64,000 nucleotides of DNA from Nitrospiraceae bacterium UBA2600 (GCA_002339325.1 DDKK01000047.1:1-64000); one strand, 5' to 3'. Shown: positions 26,070 through 35,063, numbered from the stretch's first letter. Notes: generated by a model from the sequence alone, not told the origin. Numbers and translations: made by a program.

Positions 26070-27254
26070 TCACCTTTTAAAAATCAATTGTCTAAAACTG
26101 TATAGATAAAATAGCACAAAGATAAAATTAACTGCAAACAAATAAAAGAGATAATCCTCAATTGATGAAAAATCAATGATGAAGAATCCTCCATAGAAAC
26201 AAATCAGATTGAGATAAACAATAATGATACCCCTCTCTAATGAAGTTGCAAGACTTACAAATATTAATACGAAAATTAACGAAAGGATAGAAATCAGATA
26301 CTTTGGGACGTATTCATAAGCTGAAATAAATGCACTTCCGAAAACAAGATTAAAAAGAGATTTTCCAGTAATAGCAACTAAAGTCTGAAAAAGTATTTCA
26401 AGGAAAAAGGCAACGGCAAAAATTTGAAATAAATATTTTCTTAATGACCTATCCATTTTGGATTCAACAAACTTTGGGAAATAAACATCCATTAAAGCCA
26501 CAACAGACCAAAGAAGAAACTTTCCAAAGGCACTTACCGAAGCATAAATTCCTGCTGTTTCAGGAGAAAAAATTCTTCTAATGAAAATATCGTCAGCATA
26601 AATGAAGAAGCCTACAGGAAATGCATATAGAGCAATCTTAAAAAGTCTCTTAATATCAAGTTTTGCTTTTCTGAATCTCCATCCCCTATTATTTAAAAGA
26701 AGGACTGATTCAACTACAATTATGCCGCTTAAATAGGCAATAATACCTGCTTCAACTTTTAATCCAATATGTAAGGATGTATATGCAACTATCACCCTTA
26801 CGGTCATTTCAAATCCATTTGAGAAAGCAAAAAGCCCAAATCTTCCGGAAGCTTGTAAGAAACTTTTTTCTACAACAAGAGGAAAGAGCACAAACCATGA
26901 TACTCCAACAAAATAAAAATAATAGCCTTCAGTAACATTGAGAAAATCTTTGAGATAGTCAGAAAAAATTACGGCTAAGGCACCAAAGCCTAAACCAAAA
27001 ATCAATCCAAAAAATCTCATTGATTGTAATAATTCAAATCTTCTGTCAAAATTTTCAATAATTGTCTTTACTGAAAGGGTAGAGAGTATTGATGCAAGAT
27101 ATCCTATGGAAAAAATTAGAGAATAGACAACGCTGAATTCACCGTAACCTTCTTTGCCCAGACTTTTACCTAAAATTGAATGAAAAACATATACAAGCAA
27201 ATTTAGATAAATAAAAGCAGAGTAAACATACACTGAGTTTCTGAGCATTCCCAT
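26070..27254 (-). CDS. Polysaccharide/oligosaccharide flippase-like membrane protein
   Basis: 394 residues with about twelve membrane-spanning segments, first segments as in RfbX/Wzx proteins (G-K-S-L-G-K-E-G-Y-G-E-F near residue 33 fits the loop of this family). It would flip a lipid-linked sugar across the inner membrane. Flagellin glycosylation by Maf is cytoplasmic and needs no flippase, so this gene and the UDP-xylose synthase gene behind it may belong to a separate surface glycan. ATG at 27254 or 27248 both possible. Divergent from maf. Confidence 0.8.
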   Translation of the reverse strand: MGMLRNSVYVYSAFIYLNLLVYVFHSILGKSLGKEGYGEFSVVYSLIFSIGYLASILSTLSVKTIIENFDRRFELLQSMRFFGLIFGLGFGALAVIFSDYLKDFLNVTEGYYFYFVGVSWFVLFPLVVEKSFLQASGRFGLFAFSNGFEMTVRVIVAYTSLHIGLKVEAGIIAYLSGIIVVESVLLLNNRGWRFRKAKLDIKRLFKIALYAFPVGFFIYADDIFIRRIFSPETAGIYASVSAFGKFLLWSVVALMDVYFPKFVESKMDRSLRKYLFQIFAVAFFLEILFQTLVAITGKSLFNLVFGSAFISAYEYVPKYLISILSLIFVLIFVSLATSLERGIIIVYLNLICFYGGFFIIDFSSIEDYLFYLFAVNFIFVLFYLYSFRQLIFKR

Positions 27255-27346
27255 TGAGCAAAATTATATCATTAGAGGGATGCTTAGATAAAATTTTCTC
27301 ATTTTTTGATTTACTTAACTTTTTCAAAATTGTGATAAAATATCAA

Positions 27347-29317
27347 ATGCCTGTTGATGTACAAAAAATCATCAAAACCCTTGAAGAAAGAAAAAACAGA
27401 AATATCAAGTATCTTGAAAAAAAAGCTCCTCAGCTGCTTGATTTACTTAAAAAACCATCAAAACTTAGTAAATGTGGTATATACATTGACCCTCAATCGG
27501 GTTTGATTGACCTAATTATAGAAGATCAAAAGCTCTATCAAGCTGATCCACACAAGGCTACTTTAGCTCATATAGATGAATTTGAGAGGTCTGGATTCAA
27601 ATTTTATATTGGCCCAGATGTAACCACCCCAGAACAATTCAAGGACAGCATGATGGACATGAGACATTGGTATGAATACTTAGTTTTAGCTAAGGAAAAG
27701 CCAAATATTGACTTTGTAAAAAAAATCATACGAAAAGGAGACATTTTTGGAACTTTCCTATGCCTTGGAATCGGTCTCGGCCATCATCTCGTTGAGCTCA
27801 CAAAACGATATGAAATTAAACAGTTTATCATCGTTGAACAAGACTCAGAAATATTTAAAGCTTCTCTTTTCACAATTGATTGGAGTTTCCTTGAAAAGTA
27901 CATGAGAGACAATAGAACCTTCAATGTTTTTATTAGGGATGACCCTTTTGAGGCTGCAAAAGAAGTAGTAGCTTACTGCCAGTTTATTCTTAACCCACCT
28001 ATAGGTTTTGATATGCCCGTATTCAGCTATTTTAAAAACTCCTTTTTTGAAAAGTTCATGACAGAGTTCATGAAAAGATTTAATCAAATTTTTACAGGTT
28101 GGGGATTTTTTCAGGACGAATATTGGTCTGTGGAGCATACACTTGAAAACATAAAAAATCAAATTCCCCTCTTTTACGGAAATAGTCCTGTTTCATCAAA
28201 GGCAAATGCATTTATAATTGGTGCTGGACCCTCCCTTGACTACTCCCTTGACTTCATAAAGAAAAACAGTGACAAGGCTGTTATTTTTTCCTGCGGAAGT
28301 AGCCTCTCTTCACTTCATAGAGCAGGAATCAAGCCTGATTTTCATATTGACATTGAAAGAACTGTCGTAACCTACGACGCCCTTGTCTGGATTGGAGACC
28401 CTGAATATGTAAGAACCATACCTGTGATTTTCAACAATCCCATGTATCCATTAGTTTCAACCCTTTTTGATGAAAGCTACATGTACCTTAAAGCAAATGA
28501 TGCTGGCACAGTCTTTTTTGAGTCTCATATTCCCCGACTTATTTTTTCAAATCCTACAGTAGTAAACGGTGGACTATCTTTTGCCGTAAATTCTGGCTTT
28601 AAGGAGATTTATCTTTTTGGAACTGACATGGGATATAAAGACCCCAAAAAACATCATGCCAATCATAATGTTGCTCTTGACAAAAACACCTATTTTTATG
28701 CTGAAGAACTTGGAAAGGACTTGAAGTTAGAGGGAAATTTCGGAGGTGATGTCTATACAAACATGTTTCTTAATTGGGCCAGAACATGGATTGAGGACCT
28801 TATTAAAACACTGACCGATGTGAAGATTTACAATACTTCTGATGGTGCTAAAATTAAAGGAGCTATTCCGACGAGATTAGAGAACATAAGCCTTAAAAAA
28901 TTTGAAAAGGATGAAACAGTTAGGACTATAAAGCAAAATTTTTCACAAGACTATCTAAAAAACAGAGATTTTATAACCAAACGATTGGAACAACTCAAAA
29001 TTGAGACCAAAAACTACAGAAATTATTCACTCTCCCAACTCAATTCAAAAATCAAAAATAAATCTCAACTCATGGATGCTCTTCACAATATCTTCGTGTG
29101 GATTTATCTAAATCAAACAAATAACGGAATACTAAATTTCCTTGTCAGAGGAGGATTTCTTCACTATGAGCATCTTGCTTTATTCCTCTGTTATCAGAAA
29201 GAAATTAGAGGAATTAATTTCGTGCCTGAGACTGTTGAGGCAATTAGAAGATATATTGAAGAATCTACTGATATGCTATTCAACTTAGTCGATAAATATA
29301 GACAAATCTTTCGCTAA
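27347..29317 (+). CDS. maf: Maf-type flagellin glycosyltransferase
   Basis: 656 residues from the ATG at 27347, where the typical Maf N-terminus begins (Q-K-I-I-K-T-L-E-E-R ... L-E-K-K-A-P-Q); a TTG at 27254 would overlap the flippase start. The DUF115/MptE-like domain is clear near the middle: F-I-I-G-A-G-P-S-L-D-Y, I-F-S-C-G-S-S-L-S, G-I-K-P-D-F-H-I-D-I-E, and L-F-G-T-D-M-G-Y. Maf proteins attach nonulosonic acids to Ser/Thr of flagellin in the cytoplasm, and the flagellin gene is next. Its stop codon overlaps the fliC promoter. Confidence 0.9.
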   Translation: MPVDVQKIIKTLEERKNRNIKYLEKKAPQLLDLLKKPSKLSKCGIYIDPQSGLIDLIIEDQKLYQADPHKATLAHIDEFERSGFKFYIGPDVTTPEQFKDSMMDMRHWYEYLVLAKEKPNIDFVKKIIRKGDIFGTFLCLGIGLGHHLVELTKRYEIKQFIIVEQDSEIFKASLFTIDWSFLEKYMRDNRTFNVFIRDDPFEAAKEVVAYCQFILNPPIGFDMPVFSYFKNSFFEKFMTEFMKRFNQIFTGWGFFQDEYWSVEHTLENIKNQIPLFYGNSPVSSKANAFIIGAGPSLDYSLDFIKKNSDKAVIFSCGSSLSSLHRAGIKPDFHIDIERTVVTYDALVWIGDPEYVRTIPVIFNNPMYPLVSTLFDESYMYLKANDAGTVFFESHIPRLIFSNPTVVNGGLSFAVNSGFKEIYLFGTDMGYKDPKKHHANHNVALDKNTYFYAEELGKDLKLEGNFGGDVYTNMFLNWARTWIEDLIKTLTDVKIYNTSDGAKIKGAIPTRLENISLKKFEKDETVRTIKQNFSQDYLKNRDFITKRLEQLKIETKNYRNYSLSQLNSKIKNKSQLMDALHNIFVWIYLNQTNNGILNFLVRGGFLHYEHLALFLCYQKEIRGINFVPETVEAIRRYIEESTDMLFNLVDKYRQIFR

Positions 29318-29341
29318 ACTTTTTCAAAAACCAACCGATAT
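29315..29341 (+). promoter_or_regulatory. Sigma28 (FliA) promoter of fliC
   Basis: TAAA (29315-29318), exactly 15 bases, ACCGATAT (29334-29341), against the consensus TAAA-N15-GCCGATAA. The TAAA box contains the stop codon of maf. Transcription should begin near 29348. Confidence 0.8.
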
Positions 29342-29350
29342 AAATAATCA

Positions 29351-29422
29351 AGACAGCAGGGAGGAAGGGAGGTGTATAGGTAAAACCAAACCCAACAAGC
29401 TGTCTGGATGCAGGAGGCATCC
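29351..29422 (+). promoter_or_regulatory. Structured, GGA-rich fliC mRNA leader
   Basis: Two abutting hairpins: AGACAGC (29351-29357) with GCTGTCT (29399-29405), then GGATGC (29406-29411) with GCATCC (29417-29422) around the loop AGGAG. The long loop of the first carries two GGGAGG motifs, and the true ribosome site (GGAGG, 29435-29439) adds another GGA. GGA in hairpin loops is the CsrA recognition pattern, so translational repression of flagellin by CsrA is a reasonable inference. Confidence 0.5.
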
Positions 29423-29446
29423 TTAAAAAAACATGGAGGTTAAACC

Positions 29447-31042
29447 ATGGCATTAAGAATTAACTTTAACGCAGAAGCAACAGTAACACACACAGCCCTT
29501 TTAAGAAACGAAAGGGCAATGAACAAGTCTCTTTTAAGAATTTCAACAGGTAACAGAATTCTCTCAGCAGCCGATGACGCAGCAGGTCTCTTTATTGCTG
29601 ACCAGCTTAGCGTTGTTGCTGCAGCCCTTGACCAAGGTAACCGTAACATCCAGACCGGTATCAGTGCTCTCCAGATTGCCGAGACCAATGTTGGACAGAT
29701 TTTTGAGAAACTACAGACAATCTACACAAAGGCACAATCAGCAGCAAACGACATCAATGACCCAAATGCCCGTTCAGCCCTACAAAGAGACATTCAAAAC
29801 CTTGTTGACGCCATTCAGAAGCTTGGAACAGACACTGAGTACAATGGAATTAAACTTCTTGATGGAACATTTTCAGACAAAGTAATTCACTACGGTGCAA
29901 GGGCAAATCAGACAATTACCGTAGGAATTGACTCGGTTAAGGCAAATGACCTCGGCGCCAATATGGTAATAGGAGGCGGTCCTCTTACCAATGCAGTTTC
30001 AGCCAGTGCTGTAGCAGGCTCTGCTATAACCAATGGATATACAGCCTCAACTGGTGCAGTTCAAACAGGAACTGCATGGAGATGGGATACAGGAGACCAG
30101 GCATTAGTTGCAGGAATTGGTGTTTCAGATGGACTTTCCTTTGCAGTTGATGCTAAAACAATAGCAGACAATATAAATAGTGCATCAGCCCTTCAAAATC
30201 TTGGAATCACAGCAAGAGCATCAAATACAAGCACCGCAGCAGCCGCATGGACTGATATTCAGACAGGGGCTGGACAGAGCGTAGAAATTAAATTCTTCGT
30301 AGGCACAGATAACACAGCTGATGTTACAGTAACTGTAGGTGCAAACAGTGTTCTGACTCTATCAGACCTTGTAACACAGATTAATACACAAGCTTCTCAA
30401 AATGACTTAAATATCACTGCCAAAATAGACCAAGGTAGGCTCGTGCTTACGACAGAAGGAGAGACAATAGGACTTCAGGTTTCAGCCTCAGTAGCTGACA
30501 GTGCTGGTTCTTTGACGGTAAATATGTCTCAATTCTTAGGATTATCCGCTGCAGCCGTTAATGTCATTGCAAGTGTCGGAACTGGAAGTGCCGCTTCAGC
30601 AACAGGTTCAGCAATACAGGTTGGTAATCTTACGATTATGGGTATTGACTCCTTCAACTATAACTTTTCAGGAATTTCAACGGCAGGTGCTGGTTTAGGC
30701 GTAGCAGCATCAGGAAACTCAAGCTTCAAAAACCTCTACTCCATTGACGTTACAACTAACGAAAACGCTGAGCTTGCCCTTGATATCGTAAAGACTGCAA
30801 TTCAGAAGGCTGATAAGATTCGTACCCAAATCGGTTCCGTAATTAACAACCTCCAGGCAATATGGGACGGACAGAAAGCATCCTATGACAACACAAAGGA
30901 AGCTGAAAACGTAATCCGTAACACAGACTTTGCAGCTGAGATGAGCACATTCGTAACCATGCAGATAAGAATGCAGTCCGGTGTGGCTATGCTTGCTCAG
31001 GCAAATGCCTTACCTCAGCTCGTGCTTCAGCTTCTGAGATAA
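29447..31042 (+). CDS. fliC: Flagellin
   Basis: 531 residues. Conserved D0/D1 N-terminus (~1-165, with S-L-L-R-I-S-T-G and A-A-D-D-A-A-G-L) and C-terminus (~445-531, with N-V-I-R-N-T-D-F-A-A-E-M and the final Q-A-N-A-L-P-Q-L-V-L-Q-L-L-R). The middle (~170-440) is variable and rich in Ser, Thr, Ala and Gly, the exposed region where Maf would attach nonulosonate. No signal peptide, as expected for type III export. GGAGG seven bases before the ATG. Codon use is more regular than in the sugar operon, fitting high expression. Confidence 0.97.
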   Translation: MALRINFNAEATVTHTALLRNERAMNKSLLRISTGNRILSAADDAAGLFIADQLSVVAAALDQGNRNIQTGISALQIAETNVGQIFEKLQTIYTKAQSAANDINDPNARSALQRDIQNLVDAIQKLGTDTEYNGIKLLDGTFSDKVIHYGARANQTITVGIDSVKANDLGANMVIGGGPLTNAVSASAVAGSAITNGYTASTGAVQTGTAWRWDTGDQALVAGIGVSDGLSFAVDAKTIADNINSASALQNLGITARASNTSTAAAAWTDIQTGAGQSVEIKFFVGTDNTADVTVTVGANSVLTLSDLVTQINTQASQNDLNITAKIDQGRLVLTTEGETIGLQVSASVADSAGSLTVNMSQFLGLSAAAVNVIASVGTGSAASATGSAIQVGNLTIMGIDSFNYNFSGISTAGAGLGVAASGNSSFKNLYSIDVTTNENAELALDIVKTAIQKADKIRTQIGSVINNLQAIWDGQKASYDNTKEAENVIRNTDFAAEMSTFVTMQIRMQSGVAMLAQANALPQLVLQLLR

Positions 31043-31058
31043 AAAGTTTAGCCTTTGA

Positions 31059-31078
31059 GCCCCCTCTTCGGAGGGGGC
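31059..31078 (+). other. Stable UUCG hairpin between fliC and flaG
   Basis: GCCCCCTC (31059-31066), loop TTCG, GAGGGGGC (31071-31078): an eight-base-pair stem with the extra-stable cUUCGg loop, 17 bases after the fliC stop. The following sequence is A-rich, not T-rich, so it is not a standard terminator. It may block 3' exonucleases and keep fliC mRNA more abundant than the genes downstream. Confidence 0.7.
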
Positions 31079-31102
31079 AAAAAATAAAAAGAGGTAGTAA
31101 AA

Positions 31103-31489
31103 ATGAGGCTGGACGGAATTGATAGAGAGATAATACCTATTAATCCCTACAGAGGGAGTAACAATGTGCAGCATATTGAACTTCCAAAACTTAACGAAGA
31201 GATACAGCTGAAGAACCTGACCCAGCCTGATGAGACTACAAAGCAGTTACAGAAACCTGTTGTATCTCAAGAAGAACTTAACAAAATAATGGAAGAATTA
31301 AGACATAAGTTTAACATGCTTGAGAGGTATTTGAAAATTGACATTGACTCGGAGCTAAAAATGCCCATATCAAAAATTATCGATATGCGCACAGAGGAAG
31401 TCATAAGGCAGATTCCACCAGAGTGGGTTGTAGATATTCTAAGGAGAATGAATGAACTCAAAGGCATCTTTTATGCCGAGGAGGTTTAA
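31103..31489 (+). CDS. flaG: FlaG family protein
   Basis: 128 residues. C-terminal FlaG domain: F-N-M-L-E-R-Y-L-K-I-D-I-D near residue 72, then I-I-D-M-R-T-E-E-V-I-R-Q-I-P-P-E, the family signature. The N-terminal third is variable and proline-rich. FlaG proteins influence filament length; exact role is not settled. GAGG before the ATG. Located between fliC and fliD as in many flagellated bacteria. Confidence 0.9.
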   Translation: MRLDGIDREIIPINPYRGSNNVQHIELPKLNEEIQLKNLTQPDETTKQLQKPVVSQEELNKIMEELRHKFNMLERYLKIDIDSELKMPISKIIDMRTEEVIRQIPPEWVVDILRRMNELKGIFYAEEV

Positions 31490-31491
31490 AA

Positions 31492-32808
31492 ATGGCAGAC
31501 CTTTATATTTCAGGGCTCACAGGAGCTTTTGATACAGATGGAATGGTAAGCAAACTCTTGCAAATTAAACAGCAGCCTCTTACTAAGCTTGCCCAGCAGA
31601 GAGCAGCTGTTCAGGGAAAAGTGGCAAGCCTAAATAACTTATATGGTGCTTTAAGCGGCATGCAGAACTTTTTTAACACCCTTGATGTAACCAGTCTTTT
31701 TAGCTCAAAGAAAGCTTCATCCTCAAACTCTTCAGTCCTTACAGCAACAGCAACTAAGGATACGCCAAACATCACAATGGGCATCACCGTAAACCGTCTT
31801 GCCCAGACTGAAATTAGAGCAAGCACAGGAGGAGTAAGCAGCCTTTCAGATACATTCTCATCATCAGGAACAATGACACTTAAATACTGGACTGACAACG
31901 CTAATTATCAAACCTTTAACATAAATTACTCAGCAGGTCAAACTTTGCAGGACTTAGTTAATAGCATAAATTCAGCACAGAATAAAGTTAAAGCATCTGT
32001 TTACTACACAGGCTCAGACTACAGACTTCTTCTTACAGAGGCCGATGCATCAGCTTCAACAAGAGAGACGACAGAGACAACCTTTGCAATTGAGGCAGAA
32101 AACATGCCTACAGGGCTTGGAGGACTTGAGACAATTCAGAATGCTCAAAATGCATCAATTACAATTGGAAACTCTACAACAGAAGTAACTTCCCCCTCGA
32201 ATACATTTAGCAATCTTCTTACAGGACTTGAGATAACTGTAAAAGACAGAGGCTCAGCAACAGTAACAATCAACGAAGACTACTCTCAGGCTAACAGTGC
32301 TCTTAACAACTTTGTTTCAAATTATAATGCCATTGTTTCAGTTGTAAATCAAATGACAGGAAAAGGTGCTCAGTTTCAAGGTGACAGCACGGTTACAACA
32401 ATTAAAACAGGCATGGTAAGAATGATAGACCCTCTCATAAAAGCAGGACTTATTAACTACTCAGATAAGGATGGAACTATTTCAATAAATACTACAGCCC
32501 TTAATAATCTCAGCTCATCCAATCCTGACAAACTGAAAGAAATTATTACAGCTCTGAAAAACAACTTCTCAGGACAGCTCACTGCATGGACAGGCACAAT
32601 CAGCACCTATAAAAACATTGGTGAAGGACAGATTACAAGCATTAATAGAAGGCTCACTGAACTTCAGAATTACTTGGTAAAATATGAAGAGAGACTTAGG
32701 AAAGAGTATTCTCAGCTTGAGGCATTCATTAATCAGTCCAATCAGATAAGTACAAGATTACAGGACTTTATGACATCAATCTCAGGAACATCAAAAGGAG
32801 GTAAATAA
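31492..32808 (+). CDS. fliD: Flagellar filament cap protein
   Basis: 438 residues, normal for a short FliD. N-terminal pattern I-S-G-L-T-G-A-F-D-T-D-G-M-V-S-K-L-L-Q and the heptad-rich C-terminal helix (T-E-L-Q-N-Y-L-V-K-Y-E-E-R-L-R-K-E-Y-S-Q-L-E) match FliD N and C domains. The middle is Ser/Thr-rich. It caps the growing filament and places flagellin subunits. Two bases after flaG with GAGG site, one base before fliS. Confidence 0.95.
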   Translation: MADLYISGLTGAFDTDGMVSKLLQIKQQPLTKLAQQRAAVQGKVASLNNLYGALSGMQNFFNTLDVTSLFSSKKASSSNSSVLTATATKDTPNITMGITVNRLAQTEIRASTGGVSSLSDTFSSSGTMTLKYWTDNANYQTFNINYSAGQTLQDLVNSINSAQNKVKASVYYTGSDYRLLLTEADASASTRETTETTFAIEAENMPTGLGGLETIQNAQNASITIGNSTTEVTSPSNTFSNLLTGLEITVKDRGSATVTINEDYSQANSALNNFVSNYNAIVSVVNQMTGKGAQFQGDSTVTTIKTGMVRMIDPLIKAGLINYSDKDGTISINTTALNNLSSSNPDKLKEIITALKNNFSGQLTAWTGTISTYKNIGEGQITSINRRLTELQNYLVKYEERLRKEYSQLEAFINQSNQISTRLQDFMTSISGTSKGGK

Positions 32809-32809
32809 G

Positions 32810-33235
32810 ATGACATACGTAGATTCCTATTTACAGAGTAAGGTAATGGGAGCAGATGGATTGGAGCTCATTACTATGCTTTATGACAGAGCAATCGTAT
32901 CCCTTGAAATTTCAAGGGATTGCATAAATAGAGGTCTCGATGACCCTGAGCTCGTAAAGAAAAAGGCTGTTGAGCTCAGTAGAGCTACAGATATTCTGTA
33001 TTATCTTAATGAAATACTTGACAGGCAGAGAGGCGGAGAAATTGCAGAAAAATTAGGGACAATTTACTCAATACTTATAAGTGACCTTGTGAAAGCAAAT
33101 CTATTTAATGACATTGAAACAATAGGCAAATGCATTGAAATTCTCAAAAATATAAAAGCAGCATGGGAAGACATAAAAAAGAACGTCAAGGAATCTCAGG
33201 ATGAATCAAAAAGAGCCTTTGCAGGAGCGGTCTAA
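32810..33235 (+). CDS. fliS: Flagellin export chaperone
   Basis: 141 residues, all helical. Y-L-Q-S-K-V-M-G-A-D-G-L-E-L-I-T-M-L-Y-D-R-A at the N-terminus and R-A-T-D-I-L-Y-Y-L-N-E-I-L-D in the middle are the FliS pattern (the family usually has T-A-x-P-x-x-L-I-x-M-L-Y-D). It binds the flagellin C-terminus in the cytoplasm and prevents premature assembly. Ribosome site GGAGG ends fliD. Confidence 0.93.
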   Translation: MTYVDSYLQSKVMGADGLELITMLYDRAIVSLEISRDCINRGLDDPELVKKKAVELSRATDILYYLNEILDRQRGGEIAEKLGTIYSILISDLVKANLFNDIETIGKCIEILKNIKAAWEDIKKNVKESQDESKRAFAGAV

Positions 33236-33467
33236 GGTAAGAAGCCTTCTCATCCAGGCAGAGATTGCCCTCAAGGAAAATCGCTTTGAGGAGGCGCTTG
33301 CCGTTATTTCAAGCATTAGTACAGATGAAATAAAAGAGCTTGGAATTGAAGAGATGCAGGCTATTGGTTCATTGCTTGGCTATCTAAGAGATTTGGCGGA
33401 AGAAAAAAAACTAAATCTTGCGGAACAACTCAGAATAATTCAAGCAGGGAAGAATTACGTTGAGTGA
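33201..33467 (+). CDS. Small helical protein, FliT-like chaperone candidate
   Basis: 88 residues, starting inside fliS (35-base overlap, AAGGAATCTCAGG upstream). Predicted to be all helix with leucine and glutamate periodicity. Position directly after fliS, size, and lack of other domains suit a FliT-type chaperone for FliD, but the sequence is too divergent for a firm call. End of the flagellar operon. Confidence 0.65.
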   Translation: MNQKEPLQERSKVRSLLIQAEIALKENRFEEALAVISSISTDEIKELGIEEMQAIGSLLGYLRDLAEEKKLNLAEQLRIIQAGKNYVE

Positions 33468-33495
33468 AAAATTATAGTTTGTGAATATTATTGAA

Positions 33496-34905
33496 TCAGG
33501 GCTTATTATCTACACTGCCTCCTAATACTTTATAGAGATTGAGCAAATTGAGATTTTTTGAAAGCTTAAGGCTGTTAAGCTGCTGTTGTGCCTGAAATAA
33601 TGACCTCTGCGCATCAAGAACACTCATGTAACTGTCAATTCCGTTTTCATATCTTATTTTTGCAAGCCTGTAGGTCTCCCTTAGAGAGTGCACAAGAGAT
33701 TCAATTGCCTGTAACTGTTCATCTACTGTGCCTTTCACTGCTAAGGCATCGGATACTTCTTTGAAAGCTGTCTGAATGGTCTTTTCATAATTAACAAGAG
33801 CAAGTTGTCTTTCGACCTTTGCAGCTTCATGGGCTGCCCATACTCTCGCATCAAAGATTGGCATTATTGCCTGGGGCTGAATACTCCATGCCTTAGAGCC
33901 TGATTCAAACAATCCTGAAAGCTCAGCTGACGCTGTCCCAAAAAGCGTCGTAAGTGAAATTCTCGGGAAAAAAGCTGCTCTTGCTGCACCTATCTGGGCA
34001 TTGTATGCCTTAAGTGTGTGCTCTGCTGCCATAATATCAGGACGATTAAGGAGTATATCAGAAGAAAGCCCTGGTGAAATATCCTTTGGAGGTGTTAAGC
34101 CCTCAAGTCCTTCTGGCAAAAGCTCTTCAGTTAGTATCTCACCAGCAAGAAGGTCAAGGGTGTTTTTATCTTGAGCCAATGCCTGTGTATATCTTGCTAC
34201 AGCTTCACGGGCTGTATCTACCTGTGTCCTCACTCTGTGAAGGTCTATTTCTGAGATTACTCCAACTTCATATCGTTTTTTCATTAATTCATAGTATTCC
34301 TGCTGATTTTTAAGGGTTTCCTTTGCCAGTTTGAGATTTTCTTTATCAGTCGCATAAGTATAATAGGCAGTAGCAACAGCAGAAATAAGAGAAAGTCTTG
34401 CCGCCCTGTGAGTTTGTTCTTGGGCAAGATACTGCTCAAGTGCCATTTCTTTCAGACTCCGAAGCCTTCCAAATAAATCAATCTCCCAAGAGGTAATCCC
34501 AAGACTTACAATGTATTTAGAAGTTGTCTCTGCCCTGCCTGTCCGTGAAAGGTCTGCAGGAGTTCTCTCCCTGTAACTCGTGCCTATTGCATCCACTGCT
34601 GGCAGAAGCTCTGCTCTTTGAATGCCATAATAGGCAGCGGCTCTCTCAACATTAAGGGCTGAGAGTCTGAGGTCTCTGTTGTTGGATAAAGCTTTTTCAA
34701 TCATTTTCTGAAGTTTTGCATCTTTAAGAAACTCATTCCATTTAAGTTCTGTTGCTTTTGGTGATTTATCATAATTAATTGAACTATAGGCATCACCTTG
34801 AGGCCATTCCTTAGGCACAGGTGCATCAGGTCTTTTGTATTCGGGAATCATTGTACAGGAAAGAAGCAACAGGGACAGTATGAAAATTAAGGTTTGTTTT
34901 GTCAT
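33496..34905 (-). CDS. Outer-membrane factor of RND efflux pump (OprM/NodT family lipoprotein)
   Basis: 469 residues from the ATG at 34905, where a lipoprotein signal starts (L-S-L-L-L-L-S-C-T, lipobox Cys ~19). Two OEP domains with the usual Y-K-R-P, A-Y-Y-G-I-Q-R-A, L-L-N-R-P-D-I-M-A-A-E and L-D-A-Q-R-S-L-F-Q-A-Q-Q-Q-L. Trimeric channel through the outer membrane. The open frame continues upstream to an ATG at 35067 that overlaps the RND gene by ATGA; those 54 extra codons run through a palindromic repeat (34901-34997), which overlaps the chosen start codon. The short form is preferred because only it leaves the lipoprotein signal at the N-terminus. Confidence 0.88.
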   Translation of the reverse strand: MTKQTLIFILSLLLLSCTMIPEYKRPDAPVPKEWPQGDAYSSINYDKSPKATELKWNEFLKDAKLQKMIEKALSNNRDLRLSALNVERAAAYYGIQRAELLPAVDAIGTSYRERTPADLSRTGRAETTSKYIVSLGITSWEIDLFGRLRSLKEMALEQYLAQEQTHRAARLSLISAVATAYYTYATDKENLKLAKETLKNQQEYYELMKKRYEVGVISEIDLHRVRTQVDTAREAVARYTQALAQDKNTLDLLAGEILTEELLPEGLEGLTPPKDISPGLSSDILLNRPDIMAAEHTLKAYNAQIGAARAAFFPRISLTTLFGTASAELSGLFESGSKAWSIQPQAIMPIFDARVWAAHEAAKVERQLALVNYEKTIQTAFKEVSDALAVKGTVDEQLQAIESLVHSLRETYRLAKIRYENGIDSYMSVLDAQRSLFQAQQQLNSLKLSKNLNLLNLYKVLGGSVDNKP

Positions 34906-34997
34906 TCTGAACCTGCAAAGCAGGTGAAGAATCTCTTCCTTTCTTTCATTAAAAAAAAGAGAGATTCTTCGCACCCATTGAGGGTGCTCAGAATGAC
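34901..34997. repeat. Palindromic GTCATTCTGA element, copy 1
   Basis: 97 bases with terminal inverted repeats GTCATTCTGA (34901-34910) and TCAGAATGAC (34988-34997). Inner arms GAAGAATCTCTT and AGAGAGATTCTTC also pair. It resembles the dispersed non-coding palindromes (GTCATTCTGAGC...GAAGAATC) common in many bacterial genomes. It overlaps the start codon of the outer-membrane factor gene. Confidence 0.8.
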
Positions 34998-35063
34998 AGA
35001 TTGGAGTAACTCTTTCGGTTAACACATTAGATTGGCAAAAGTATTCCTTAATCTTTTTTAACC

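Noticed and set aside
31059..31078. Hairpin as an intrinsic terminator of fliC
   Set aside because: No T-run on either strand after the stem, and flaG-fliD follow closely without another promoter seen.
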